Of a stretch of 64,000 nucleotides of DNA, positions 47,739-58,700 are shown piece after piece. The notes under the pieces were generated by a model. It did not search any database. It saw only the letters and a program-made list of their open reading frames with translations, and was not told the DNA's origin. Both the position numbers and the translations under genes were made by a program. The stretch covers positions 31,758,230-31,822,229 of the forward strand of contig CM051516.1 of the NCBI GenBank assembly GCA_028015205.1, written 5' to 3'. Origin of the DNA: Mytilisepta virgata. Taxonomy: Eukaryota; Mollusca; Bivalvia; Mytilida; Mytilidae. The number at the start of each line of letters is the position of its first letter. Position 1 is the first letter of the stretch.

Positions 47739-48010
47739 CCCACGCCAGCTTCTCTCTGTCTGCGAACGGGGAGTTCGAAGTGTACTGTAGTCAAGGACTA
47801 ACGTTACCGTACAGGGTTTCCAGAAAATCTATTGGCGATCTGTATATTTTACTTTCGTTTTGGATCGGGGATTTTCAGGTCAACCAATGTCGCAAATTGT
47901 ACTGAACCTTACTTTTCGTCTCTTTTGCACAAGACCGGCGATTTCGCGGGCACGTGCAATGCGAATGCGTGTCACTCTTACATGCGCTTTAAAAGCGAAA
48001 GTATAGTATA
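47739..48010 (-). promoter_or_regulatory. candidate 5' noncoding exon and promoter of the zinc-ribbon gene
   Basis: This 270-bp patch is richer in CpG than its surroundings (GCGGGCACGTGCAATGCG, TTCGCTTTTAAAGCGC on the minus strand). On the minus strand it offers donors GTATGTCA next to 47739 and GTAAGGTTC inside. An untranslated upstream exon is required by the acceptor at 44852. There is no direct evidence of transcription. It could equally be an unrelated CpG-rich patch. Confidence 0.22.
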
Positions 48011-48295
48011 CATTAAAATTTTCTACTTTCGGTTTTTTAATAAAGTTTCATGTTAAAACGATACAAGATATGTCAAGTAAAAACTTTGACCTGCTTGTAT
48101 CGAATAAAAACTGTACTGTGGGATTGTACGTAGTATCAAGGACGTATAACTAACGTACGTCCTTGGTAGTATACACTTAAGATTTTTTAGCCAAGGGCTG
48201 AGCCGGGGGTGAGCGCATTTTAAAATCGGGGGGGGGGGAGGTGTCAGATAAATATGGTTTTGCAAGTTAATAAATTTTTAGGTGAACGTTAGACG

Positions 48296-50268
48296 AGGGG
48301 GGGGGGGGGGCAAGGGGTATAACTGTTATGCTGTTATAGGGCAAATTAATTCTTTGTTATCTGTTATTCCTAAAATATGTTTGCTGTTAGCTGTTATTGT
48401 CTTATTCCTTGTTAGCTGTTATAGGACAATTATTTTTTTTGTTATCTGTTATTGTGAGAATGTAATTGCTGTTATCAGTTATTGAAAATTGGAATGTTAG
48501 AATTTCGACAGCCAATTTTAGGTAGAAATTGAAGATCACTGAAAATTGGGGTCCTACCACCATGACCACTACTAATATAGTGCTCCTTACTCGGAGAAGG
48601 ATTTCTGTTACATACCCATCAAAGACCATCACTTAAACATACATTTCCTCACCAAAACATGGATGTGCCAGAAAGTGAGGCGGCAAACCAAGATGATAGT
48701 CCTGATAGCATTATAGAAATTCTGAACTCGGTGGTTTTCAACTTCCTCAATTAATGTTTACCATACTTAGTTTTTTTTGATACTCTGTTAAAAAATTATA
48801 AAATTATTCTGGTCGCAATGTTTTATGATTAAATGTATCTTTTTTTTGGCTTTCCGAATTTTAGTCAACAGAATATGTTATCAAAACTTGAAATATACAT
48901 TGTTCATATCTGAGTTTAATAATTTTTTTACTTTCTGTTGTTTGCACGTGGATAATACTCAATATTCAATCAGAATATCTTACACTTGTGCACTTCTTCT
49001 GCGTAATTCCAAATTCAAACAGATATATACAAACGAACAGATGTTTAAAAAGGTGCGGCAGTCCGAAATGAAACCTTGTGATTTTTCCTACTTAAAAGTA
49101 ATATTATTTATTCTAGATTCTAATCCAATGTTGTCTTTTTAACCGGGATTTTTACAGGAAAATTTTTAAAATTTCAAGCCATCAATTCTGCAGTCGATAT
49201 CCCATGAGATGACGACACTTGCAACTTGTCACTTTCGTAATCCAAAATTACTTTTGTTAAAAAAAATTCAATCTTAACCCTTGTATTAAAATTGTGATAG
49301 TATTAAGGATGATCGCTGGTCTAATAGGATAGATTAGATAAATAGGATTTGAAATAGGTGTTTTAGTTTAAGAGAACATATGAATAGTAAACAAATAAGC
49401 AAGAAAAAAATATAGGTCCATGTGCTCATTTTAGAGCTATAAGGCCTTGAAAATTTGCAGGAAATGGGGTTTCTCTGGATTTTTCATTGTCTTTGCATTG
49501 GCAACTTCAGTCTCTCAAAAATGTATGAATAAATAAAAAGGATTTCATAAAATTTTGTCAAATACCATTTTAAGGTATATATGATTGAATTATAAAAGAA
49601 AAAGTAGGGGTTCATGGTCAAAAAATTTCATGTTTAAGAAATGGATAAAACCCGAGGATTACGTAAATTTGACAAAAAGACCAAAACATGACCAGCGAGC
49701 ATCCTTAATATATTTCAACATTTATTGGCATTAGCGACCTCAATTTGCAACCCAGATCAAATCCACATTATTGTTTGATCTTTTGGCAGCTTTACAATAG
49801 ATTTTACTGATATACAGTAAAGATTAGTAGGTTCTAAAACGAGTTCAAAGTGAACTCGGAAAAATCTTAAAGGAGTTTTTAAAATGCAGGCCTTCACTGA
49901 GTGGAGAGAAGCGGTACGAGGGGAAAGACGCTGAATTTAAAAAAGGATTGGAAGATTTTCCAGTAGTACACTTTTGAATACGGACATGTACCTATTTCTA
50001 TTTAAAGTTTCCTGTACCTAAGTAAATTCATTGTCTACATGTCAACTTTCAAATATTTCTTTCTTATTTTAGTTATGATCAGTTATTAAACATAAATCAA
50101 CATACTTTTAATGATCAATGATGTTTAAAACTGTTATTAGCCATTTTCGATTTACTGTTATCTGTTATTGATTTTCATTTACTGTTATCTGTTTTTATCA
50201 CTTTCGATTCCTTGTTATCTGTTTTTAGCCAAATCAATTTGCTGTTTTGCTCTTATTGGACCCCCTCT

Positions 50269-50302
<34 letters not shown>
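48296..50302. mobile_element. 2.0-kb element with G-tract inverted ends and 7-bp duplication
   Basis: The left end is AG(14)CAAGGGG; the right end is CCCCCTCTTGC(30)TC, its inverse. TTAGACG occurs directly on both sides (48289-48295 and 50303-50309). Just inside each end are repeated CTGTTATCTGTTATT words, a subterminal repeat. No transposase is recognised; an AT-rich open frame (48825-49142) has no motif. A smaller MITE lies inside at 49303-49708. Confidence 0.75.
49303..49708. mobile_element. 406-bp MITE, inverted ends TTAAGGATG
   Basis: The left end TTAAGGATGATCGCTGGTC and the reverse complement of the right end match at 18 of 19 positions. TTAA borders both ends, like the MITE at 3790-4066, whose ends also begin TTAAGG. 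It is nested in the G-tract element. It has no coding sequence. Confidence 0.75.
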
Positions 50303-50639
50303 TTAGACGTAGGGCGAAAAGTTTAGGAAAAGGTTGTATCATAAAAGATATCTGCAATAATAGCAAAGATATAATGGTCACTTTGCGGAAGTTGAAATTG
50401 GAAATCACAGAGTTTGCAAATAGAATATATCATGGTATTCTATGATATCGCGGTATATATTCTCCTTCAGGTACGAGTGAGTTATGGAATTTCTCCATCC
50501 GAGATAGTTAAATTTTCGATTTTCAACGCGCAAGCTTTTGTAAATATTATGTATTTTTATGCCACTGATTAAACACGTCAAGAATAGGAGAAATAATGTT
50601 AACGTTAAACGTCTATGAAAGGCCGTTTATGTCAAAAAC

Positions 50640-53003
50640 GATATAAAATAACGCGTTAAAATTTTAACGCGATAAATACCCGTTTAACGCGATAAAATGT
50701 AAATTAACGCGATAAAACCACATTTAACGCGTTAAAAATAAGAACATTGAAAAGAAATTGAAAAATGCTATAAATTTTATCGCGTCATTCACTAACGGCT
50801 TAAATAAATTTTATATCGTAAATTTTAAGTCGCAAATTCTGATGCAGACTAGCCATTGATGTCTTTAAGAAGAATATCAACGCGTTAAGACATATTTTTA
50901 ACGCGTTAAAAAATGCATTTAACGCGTTAAAACACCTATTTATCGCGTTAAAACGCCAATTTAACGCGTTAAAAAAAATTTAGTAAAATATAAACTTTTA
51001 GTCTAGAACATCAGAGATAATACTTTAATTGATTTCATTTGTCGTTTTTGGACGAGTTATTAGTTATTTAGAGACGTTTTGGAGGACTTATATGTAGTAT
51101 TCAGTTTGGAAGTTATGAGATAATATACATATGACACTTGTTTATTTTATTATTGTTATAATTTTGAATTTCAGGTAGATTTGTTGAAGGGAAAACTAGA
51201 TTATAAAACCGTTAGATTAAATTGATAGTTTACAGGAACAGTTATTCAAGGGTTGAGAGAACTAAAATGTTTTGAACATACAAAGACAGCAACCTTATAA
51301 CAACTTTTTTTATACTGCATATTTTGCATATTGTGTCGAGGCAGTTAAGAGAAAAGTTTTCCAGTTCCTGGTGTGTATATTCACGTATTTAAAAGGATGA
51401 CGAGTGTATGGATATCCCCTTTTTCTGTATCGAATAATAAACTCCAAGTGTTTTTAAACTTGTGTGTTTTTTCTCTTACTTCATACGAATGATATACGTG
51501 GACGTGGAAGCGATCTGATATTCTGCCAGCAATGAAATTATTCAAATAAAATCCTGATGTAATAAACAAATAGCAATATGTAAGCAAGCAAACCACGGAT
51601 TATCAGCGTTATATTTTAACGCGATAAAACAACTTTTTATCGCGTTAAAATATCTTTTAACGCGATAAAATATATTTTAACGCGTTAAAACAAAATTAAA
51701 ATATATTTTAACGCGTTAAAAGGTGTTTTATCGCGTTAAAATATATTTTAACGCGATAAAAGATGTTTTAACGCCTTAAAAGATATTTTTAAAAACATAT
51801 ATATAGCTTTCAAACAATCTTTACATAATTTAAAAGCCCTGTCTATCAAGAGGTCATACGTGTTGTTTCATATGCAGGGCCGTAAATTACCACTTGTTTA
51901 AAAGGAGGCAGTAAATAAGGCGGGACATGGAACATAGACATATACAATAATAATAATAATTGGTATAAATGTTGAGGAAATAAATGTTAATTTTTTAGCT
52001 GAACACTTGTTTTTTTTTCTTCTAGTCTAGAGTCCGCTAAAATGTGTTTTATCGCGTTAAAAATATTTTAACGCGATAAAATATAAGATAGAATATAAAA
52101 GGTGTTTTATCGCGTTAAAATATATTTTAACGCGTTAAAAGGTGTTTTATGGCGTTAAAATCAATTTTAACGCGATAAAAGGTGTTTTATCGCGTTAAAA
52201 TATATTTTAACGCGATAAAAGATGTTTTAACGCGTTAAAATATATTTTATCGCGTTAAAAGATATTTTTAAAAACATATATATAGCCTTCAAACAATCTT
52301 TACATAATTTAAAAGCTCTGTCTATCAAGAGGTCATACGTGTTGTTTCATATACAGGGCCGTAAATTACGACTTGTTTAAAAGGAGGCAGTAAATAAGGC
52401 GGGATATGGAACATAGACATATCAATCATAATATTAATGGTATAAAGGTTGAGGAAATAAAATAAATACCATATACAATATATGATACATGGATATATAT
52501 ACATGTTAGAATAAATGTGATGATTAGTGAAGTAAGAGGGAAAATAGGATGGAAAAAGTGGGTGGTTAATTGAGAGAATCCATTTTATCATTTATCACTC
52601 TAATGAACTTGCACAGTTTTTTTAGTTTGGATTGCTTTGTTGTATTCATAAGTTTATTAAACTTTAAAATATTACAATTTTTTGTAAATTTTTTAGCAGA
52701 AAACTTTTTTTTTCTTCTTGTCTAGAGTCCGTTAAAATGTGTTTTATCGCGTTAAAAGATATTTTACGCGATAAAAGGTGTTTTATCGCGTTAAAATATA
52801 TATTAACGCGATAAAAGATGTTTTAACGCGTTAAAATATATTTTATCGCGATAAAAGATGTTTTAACGCGTTAAAATATATTTTATCGCGTTAAAAGATA
52901 TTTTAACGCGATAAAAGGTGTTTTATCGCGTTAAAATCAATTTTAACGCGTTAAAAGGTGTTTTATCGCGATAAAACATGTTTTAACGCGTTAAAATATA
53001 TTT
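50640..53003. repeat. phased array of palindromic WCGCGW sites
   Basis: I count 39 CGCG cores, each in a palindromic frame of the form TTTTAWCGCGWTAAAA. They fall in five clusters: 50652-50732, 50881-50967, 51620-51755, 52053-52254 and 52748-52990. Spacing is 20-21 bp in clusters 1 to 4 and almost exactly 20 bp for 13 units in cluster 5. The third base on each side varies A or T, so each half-site is AACG or ATCG. Nothing is encoded. See findings. Confidence 0.95.
51781..52465. repeat. 200-bp direct repeat between CGCG clusters
   Basis: The segment from GATATTTTTAAAAACATATA to GAGGAAATAAA at about 51781-51985 recurs at about 52260-52465 with few changes. A second shared word, CTAGTCTAGAGTCCG or CTTGTCTAGAGTCCG, precedes clusters 4 and 5. 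The array has therefore grown by duplication of large units of about 480 to 700 bp. Confidence 0.85.
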
Positions 53004-53361
53004 TACGGTTTGTCTCCCAGAGGAAAGTAGGGTCACCCGAGGGCTTGCCCGAGGGTGACCTTAATTTCCGAGGGGAGACAAACCGTTGGGCCACACACCA
53101 ACAAGGGTGATAACTGTTATATTATATCGAATATTCAACTTTTGACAGCACTCGAAATTTTCCGTTTAGGGGACGACAATTTGATATTCTGGTGGGGGCC
53201 AGGAGGATGTATTGCAAATAAATAACTCGGCAGGTCTTTTAAACCATTTTATAAATGCAGGTTTTAACCCTTTCCAGGCGTATGATGCCTCAATGCATCA
53301 TGGCCCTTTCCAGCCATTTGTATGCCCCTAATCCTCTCCACTGATATCTGGATACACTTTT

Positions 53362-54668
53362 TAGCTCACCTGGCCTAAAAGGCCATGTGAGCTTTTCTCA
53401 TAACTTGACGTCCGTCGTCGTCTGTCGCCTGTCGTCTGTCGTCGTCGTTAACAATTTTTCAAACATCTTCTCCTCTGAAACTACTAAATGGATTTGGATA
53501 AAACTTTGCATGATTGTTCCTTAGGGTATCCTGCACAAAGTTTATGCTTCGATTTTTGATCCGTCGAAAAACATGGCCACTGTTACTAAAAATAGAACAT
53601 AGGGGTCAAGCAACAGTTTTTCGCAAATATCTTAAAAATCATTATGTTACGGCAAATTCTGACAGATTGAATGTGTTCAGCATGATGAGAGCTACCTGTG
53701 TGCTGATTTTCGTGAAAATCTGTCAACTGATGTTAGAGTTATTGCCCTTTTTGACATTTTTGGCTTTTTTTATGTTATTATTTCAAAAATCTTCTTCTCT
53801 GAAACTACTATTCAAAATCAAATGAAACTTGGTAAGATTGTTCCTTAGGGTATCCTGCAAAAAGTTAATGCTTGGATTTTTGATTGGTCGAAAAACATGT
53901 CCGCCCTAAAAATAGAACATATATAGTGGTCAAAATGCTGTTTTTTGCTATTTTTTCCTGAATATAGAAATAAAATGAAGATGAAAGCTACTTTCAAGGT
54001 AAACATGGTATCCCGAGTTGAATGGTGATGATGAAAGTTTGTTTTGGACGGCCATTTTTAAAATGGCTGCCATTTTCCCGCCATTTTTTACACTTGCTCG
54101 AATTTCAACAATATTTGGTTTTTAAAGTAAACATGGTATCCTTAGTGAATGGTGATGATGAGAATGTTGTATAACAATGATTAAACTTCATAATATGTGA
54201 GCTTTTAATTGCCATCACTTGGTGTCCGTCATCATCATTAACAAATTTTGAAACATCTTCTCCTCTGAAAGTACTAGGGGATTTGGATGAAACTTAGCAT
54301 GATTGTTCCTGCAATATGTCCTTTTCAAGTACAATAAAAAGCCTTAACCCACAATTTTTACATAACTTCCTTCAAACATTTTAAAAACGAAGACAACATA
54401 TAGACCAAAAGATTTATACTTGTATTTGAAGATGAATTAAAACTTGTATTATTGTGAATCATCAGATTGACCATGACTGTATCTTAATCAAGTGTAGGGA
54501 GAACTCCTGCCCATTTCTTTCCAGAAGTCCTTGAAAGGCTTTTAAAGGTATTTTCAGCATTTTACATGACCTTTAATACTCAGTTTAAATACATCAAACA
54601 TTGATATATTAATTTAGTTTATAGTGCATTGTTTGCCAGGTGAGCGATTCAGGCTCTTGAGAGCCTCT
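53362..54668 (-). mobile_element. F1 composite element (copy J) with a readable empty site
   Basis: Read on the minus strand it starts AGAGGCTCTCAAGAGCCT and GCTCACCTG near 54668, and ends with GGCCATGTGAGC pairing with GCTCACCTGGCC, then TAAAAA near 53362. Its units carry AAAATGGCCGTCC and GGTATCCTAAGGAACAATC. The right arm of the fold-back (56465-56495) keeps the uninterrupted sequence, so the insertion fell in a T-run with at most one base duplicated. Confidence 0.8.
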
Positions 54669-55053
54669 TGTTTGGTCTTGATTGCAAGACAAACATTATA
54701 ACTACAGAAGCAGTAACATTTGGGACCCAAATTCACATGTATGAATCAACAGTACCATGCAGAATGGCCTTGGTGCCATCATTTGTCACAAAGGGTGAAT
54801 TAAGGGGGAGGGTTGGGCTGCCTTTTGGGCCCCAAATGGAATATTGTGGTTTGGGAAAATTTTACTAATGAGCTGTACAGGAACAGCAAGGGTCATTTAA
54901 TACCTCAAAAAAAAGCCCTCGGGTGACCTTACTTTCCTCTGGGAGACAAACCGTCGGGTCACACACCAACAAGGGTGACAATTGTATAATATTAAAATCG
55001 ATATATGTCGAAATAACGCAACAAATCATTTTCTAGTATATCGATATATCGTA

Positions 55054-55439
55054 TTATCGTATTTCCCTATGCCTATATCGACCTGCTGAGGCCTTCACAA
55101 TTTCCCGTATTTCGGCACTGTGACGTCGTAAAGAGTTGACCCGACCCTAATATGAGCTGACCCGAATATATCAGCGACGTCATAATGTTTGACCCAACGT
55201 TGACCCGAATATATCAGGAAAACATCCGGTTATAGGCAGATGGCCATTGAAAAGTAAGAAATTCCATTAAGATTGCTCGTTAACAATACGATAAATTTAT
55301 CATCAAGTTTTCTTCAAACAAATATTGTAAAACATAAGCCGCTCGACACAATATGAAGCTTTTTAGCTCGTTCGCTACGCTCACTCGCCGAAAAAGCTTC
55401 ACATTGTGTCTCGCGGCTGATATATATGATAATATGTAC
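55054..55439. mobile_element. 386-bp insertion with a 27-bp hairpin
   Basis: The third copy of the inner segment (57000-57025) reads ATCGTAATATAAG without a break. Here 386 bp lie between GTA and ATATAAG. The insert contains a stem, 55338-55364 with 55391-55417, matching at 24 of 27 positions, around AGCTCGTTCGCTACGCTC. No coding sequence. Confidence 0.65.
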
Positions 55440-57592
55440 ATATAAGAAACATATAGCGGTATTGTTCTCGAAATATTGAGATAAATATATTTGATAAATT
55501 GATTGTCATTTTTAATCGATATAATTAAATTCGATTATAATTTGTATCGACATAAATATATTGGCATCTACTTCAAGTCAATATTTTTTATATCGCATTG
55601 TTTTGATATAGCACAATATTTCGTAATATTTTTCATAACTTATTGCGGTATCGCCACACAAGTCGACATAAAATATATCGATAAGTATGATATAACGCAA
55701 CAAGTCAATAGCAACAACAACAAAAAAAGATACCTATACGCTTCCGTAGATTATAATTTGTATCGACATAAATATATTGGCATCTACATCAAGTCAATAT
55801 TTTTTATATCGCATTGTTTTGATATAACACAATATTTCGCAATATTTTTCATAACTTATTGCGGTATCGCCACACAAGTCGACATAAAATATATCGATAA
55901 GTATGATATAACGCAACAAGTCAATAGCAACAACAACAAAAAAAGATACCTATACGCTTCCGTAAGATGCCAATATATTTATGTCGATACAAATTATAAT
56001 CGAATTTAATTATATCGATTAAAAATGACAATTAAGTTATCAAATATATTTATCTCAATATTTCGAGAACAATACCGCTATATGTTTCTTATATTACGAT
56101 ATATCGATATACTAGAAAATGATTTGTTGCGTTATTTCGACATATATTCATTTTAATATTATACAATTATCACCCTCGTTGGTGTGTGACCCAACGGTTT
56201 GTCTCCCAGAGGAAAGCAAGGTCACCCGATGGCTTTTTTTTTGAGGTATTAAATGACCCTTGCTGTTCCTGTACAGCTCATTAGTAAAATTTTCCCAAAC
56301 CACAATATTCCATTTGGGGCCCAAAAGGCAGCCCACCCTCCCTCTTAATTCACCCTTTGTGACAAATGATGGCACCAAGGGTATTCTGCATGGTACTGTT
56401 GATTCATACATGTGAATTTGGGTCCCAAATGTTACTGCTTCTGTAGCTATAATGTTTGTCTTGCAATCAAAACAAAAAAGTGTATCCAGATATCAGTGGA
56501 GAGGATTAGGGGCATACAAATGGCTGGAAAGGGCCATGATGCATTGAGGCATCATACGCCTGGAAAGGGTTAAAACATGCATTTATAAAATGGTTTAAAA
56601 GACCTGCCGAGTTATTTATTTTCAATACATTGTAGGTGAGGTTATTTATTTTCAAACTACCACAGAACAAACTATTTATTTTTGTTATTATCAAGGCTGA
56701 GTTATTTATTTTCAAAATCCTCCTGGCCCCCACCAGAATATCAAATGGTCGTCCCCTAAACGGAAAATTTCGAGTGCTGTCGAAAGTTGAATATTCGATA
56801 TAATATAACAGTTATCACCCTTGTTGGTGTGTGACCCAACGGTTTGTCTCCCCTCGGAAATTAAGGTCACCCTCGGGCAAGCCCTCGGGAGACCTTACTT
56901 TCCTCTGGGAGACAAACCGTCGGGTCACACACCAACAAGGGGGATAATTGTATAATATTAAAATCGATATATGTCGAAATAACGCAACAAATCATTTTCT
57001 AGTATATCGATATATCGTAATATAAGAAACATATAGCGGTATTGTTCTCGAAATATTGAGATAAATATATTTGATAAATTGATTGTCATTTTTAATCGAT
57101 ATAATTAAATTCGGCTATAATTTGTATCGACAAATTTTTACAAGTGCAACGCGCAAGTCAGTTTTGTTAAATTATTTTTCGTTTATTGCATGGTGAACGA
57201 AATATTCCCTTGTAGTTCCGTCGTGATGTACCTGCAGGTGAATACAGTGAATATCCGGGAATTGCATGACCTTGTCACGCTTGTGAATAGATTTCAGGTG
57301 AACCCAAACTTCCCGCTTTTCCAGGGTGTCATTTTCAAAAAGAATTTTCAAGTGCATGGTCATGGTTCTTCTTTTCCTAGTAAAGGTACACAAAAACACA
57401 CACACAATCTACAGTGCAGAATGTTGATGAAATGTTGTGAGTGGGGGGTTTTGTTGAAGGGTACTACTTGACCGTAATTTTGGGGTATTTGACAATAATG
57501 ATAAACCTATTTTTTTAACAATCTCCATGTCGAAATCTATATCCAATAATTTGTAAAGACTATAATTTAGGGACGAGCGGTGCAACTGAAAT

Positions 57593-57741
57593 CACAGGAA
57601 TCGGAAGTTCTATCAATAAAATTCTGTAAATAATAAAGTCGACTTTTTATTATTTACAGAATTTTATTGATAAAAGAAGCTCTATTGATAGTCGACTTTA
57701 TTATTTACAGAATTTTATTGATAGAACTTCCGATTCCTGTG
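57593..57741. mobile_element. 149-bp hairpin mini-element, perfect 51-bp arms
   Basis: The arms 57593-57643 and 57691-57741 are exact reverse complements, starting CACAGGAATCGGAAG and ending AAAGTCGAC. The 47-nt loop repeats part of the right arm (TTATTTACAGAATTTTATTG). CTGAAAT lies directly on both sides (57586-57592 and 57742-57748). The CACAGG start and 7-8-bp duplication suggest a hAT-type origin. Confidence 0.85.
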
Positions 57742-57863
57742 CTGAAATTACAGACTTCGGAAAATGTAGAAAAGTCTTGTTGGTCATTTAGTTTTGTATT
57801 TTAAGCATGAAGATATTTGAGTTTCAATTGATATAAATAATTTTAAATAAATTATGACTGTTC

Positions 57864-57953
57864 CACAGGCACTTGTTTTATAAAAGGAAACAACCCCATA
57901 AACTAGTAGTGTGTGGGGTTGTTTTTTTTTTTTTATAAAACAAGTGCTGTGCC
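57864..57953. mobile_element. 90-bp hairpin mini-element
   Basis: CACAGGCACTTGTTTTATAA on the left pairs with TTATAAAACAAGTGCTGTG on the right, and the stem continues through AACAACCCCA. CTGTTC occurs on both sides (57858-57863 and 57954-57959). The arm sequence is related to the elements at 57593 and 58611. Confidence 0.75.
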
Positions 57954-58610
57954 CTGTTCTAGTAAATTGTGCAGAAAATATTAAATTGGTCTAAACACAT
58001 CAAGTTATACTGGAAGATATCAGCAAAATTATTTGGAGTATAGCCCCCTCCCCTCCCCCATCCAATGGCCCTTTTCGCCAAGGGCACTTGTCATGAAATC
58101 GTAGTTGGTCTCAATTCCTGTATTCAGTGAGTTTTCTCTTAGCTCTGTAGGTTTGTGAAGGTTATAAGGTAAAAGTGTTGTGCATCATTTGCTTTAATTC
58201 AAATTAAAACAAATTTTATTGTCTTTAAATGCAATTTGTTTTGAAGTAATGGATTTTTTTACAGCAGTTTTCTTTATTCTGTAGCGTTATTTTCTGTAAT
58301 CGGCATTTTAAATTTGTTGGGCATTTTAAATAATTTTGTTCATTGTGGAACATAATATTCCCTATTTTAGGTATATTTGGATTGTCTCCCATTGTACCAT
58401 TGTGTACAGAGTTATCTTTCTTTCAAGAAGGTCATAAACAGTGAACAAAGTAGTTTTTCTACAAAATATTTTTCTTCCTAACAATACACATCATTGATGT
58501 TCTTGGATATATTTTCCCACATTTTTTTATGTCTGATTAAGGTATTCTCCATTTCATTATTTTCAGAAAAACAAGTAGTTTTTGCTGTTTTTGAAATAAA
58601 CACTTGTCAG

Positions 58611-58692
58611 CGCAGGAATTGTTTCAAAAAATACATCGATGTAAGGAAGACACGGAGGAGGGGGACATATATTTTTGAAACAAGTGCCTGTG
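58611..58692. mobile_element. 82-bp hAT-like mini-element with exact 8-bp duplication
   Basis: CGCAGGAATTGTTTCAAAAA on the left pairs with TTTTTGAAACAAGTGCCTGTG on the right. CTTGTCAG flanks both ends exactly (58603-58610 and 58693-58700). An 8-bp duplication is the hAT hallmark. Confidence 0.8.
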
Positions 58693-58700
58693 CTTGTCAG

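Larger units (their letters stand above)
53004..57131. repeat. large nested fold-back structure
   Basis: The two sides are inverted copies. The cap at 53008-53085 is itself a palindrome (GGTTTGTCTCCC ... GGGAGACAAACC) and recurs at about 56838-56927. The segment 53086-53361 pairs with about 56480-56835. The segment 54669-54917 pairs with 56233-56479. The inner AT-rich part, 54945-55573, pairs with 55965-56215. The centre holds two direct 212-bp repeats (55537 and 55749). A further direct copy of the inner part follows at 56941-57131. The frame 55503-56009 is an artefact of these repeats. Two insertions sit in the left arm only. Confidence 0.88.

Noticed and set aside
50640..53003. CRISPR-like array
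   Set aside because: Regular 20-bp repeats look similar at first, but the units are palindromes separated by non-unique 4-5 bp gaps, in animal DNA without cas genes.
55503..56009. 168-residue open frame with repeated blocks
   Set aside because: It lies across the centre of the fold-back and simply translates two direct 212-bp repeats made of AT-rich DNA. It has no start context or domain, and the composition follows the repeat.
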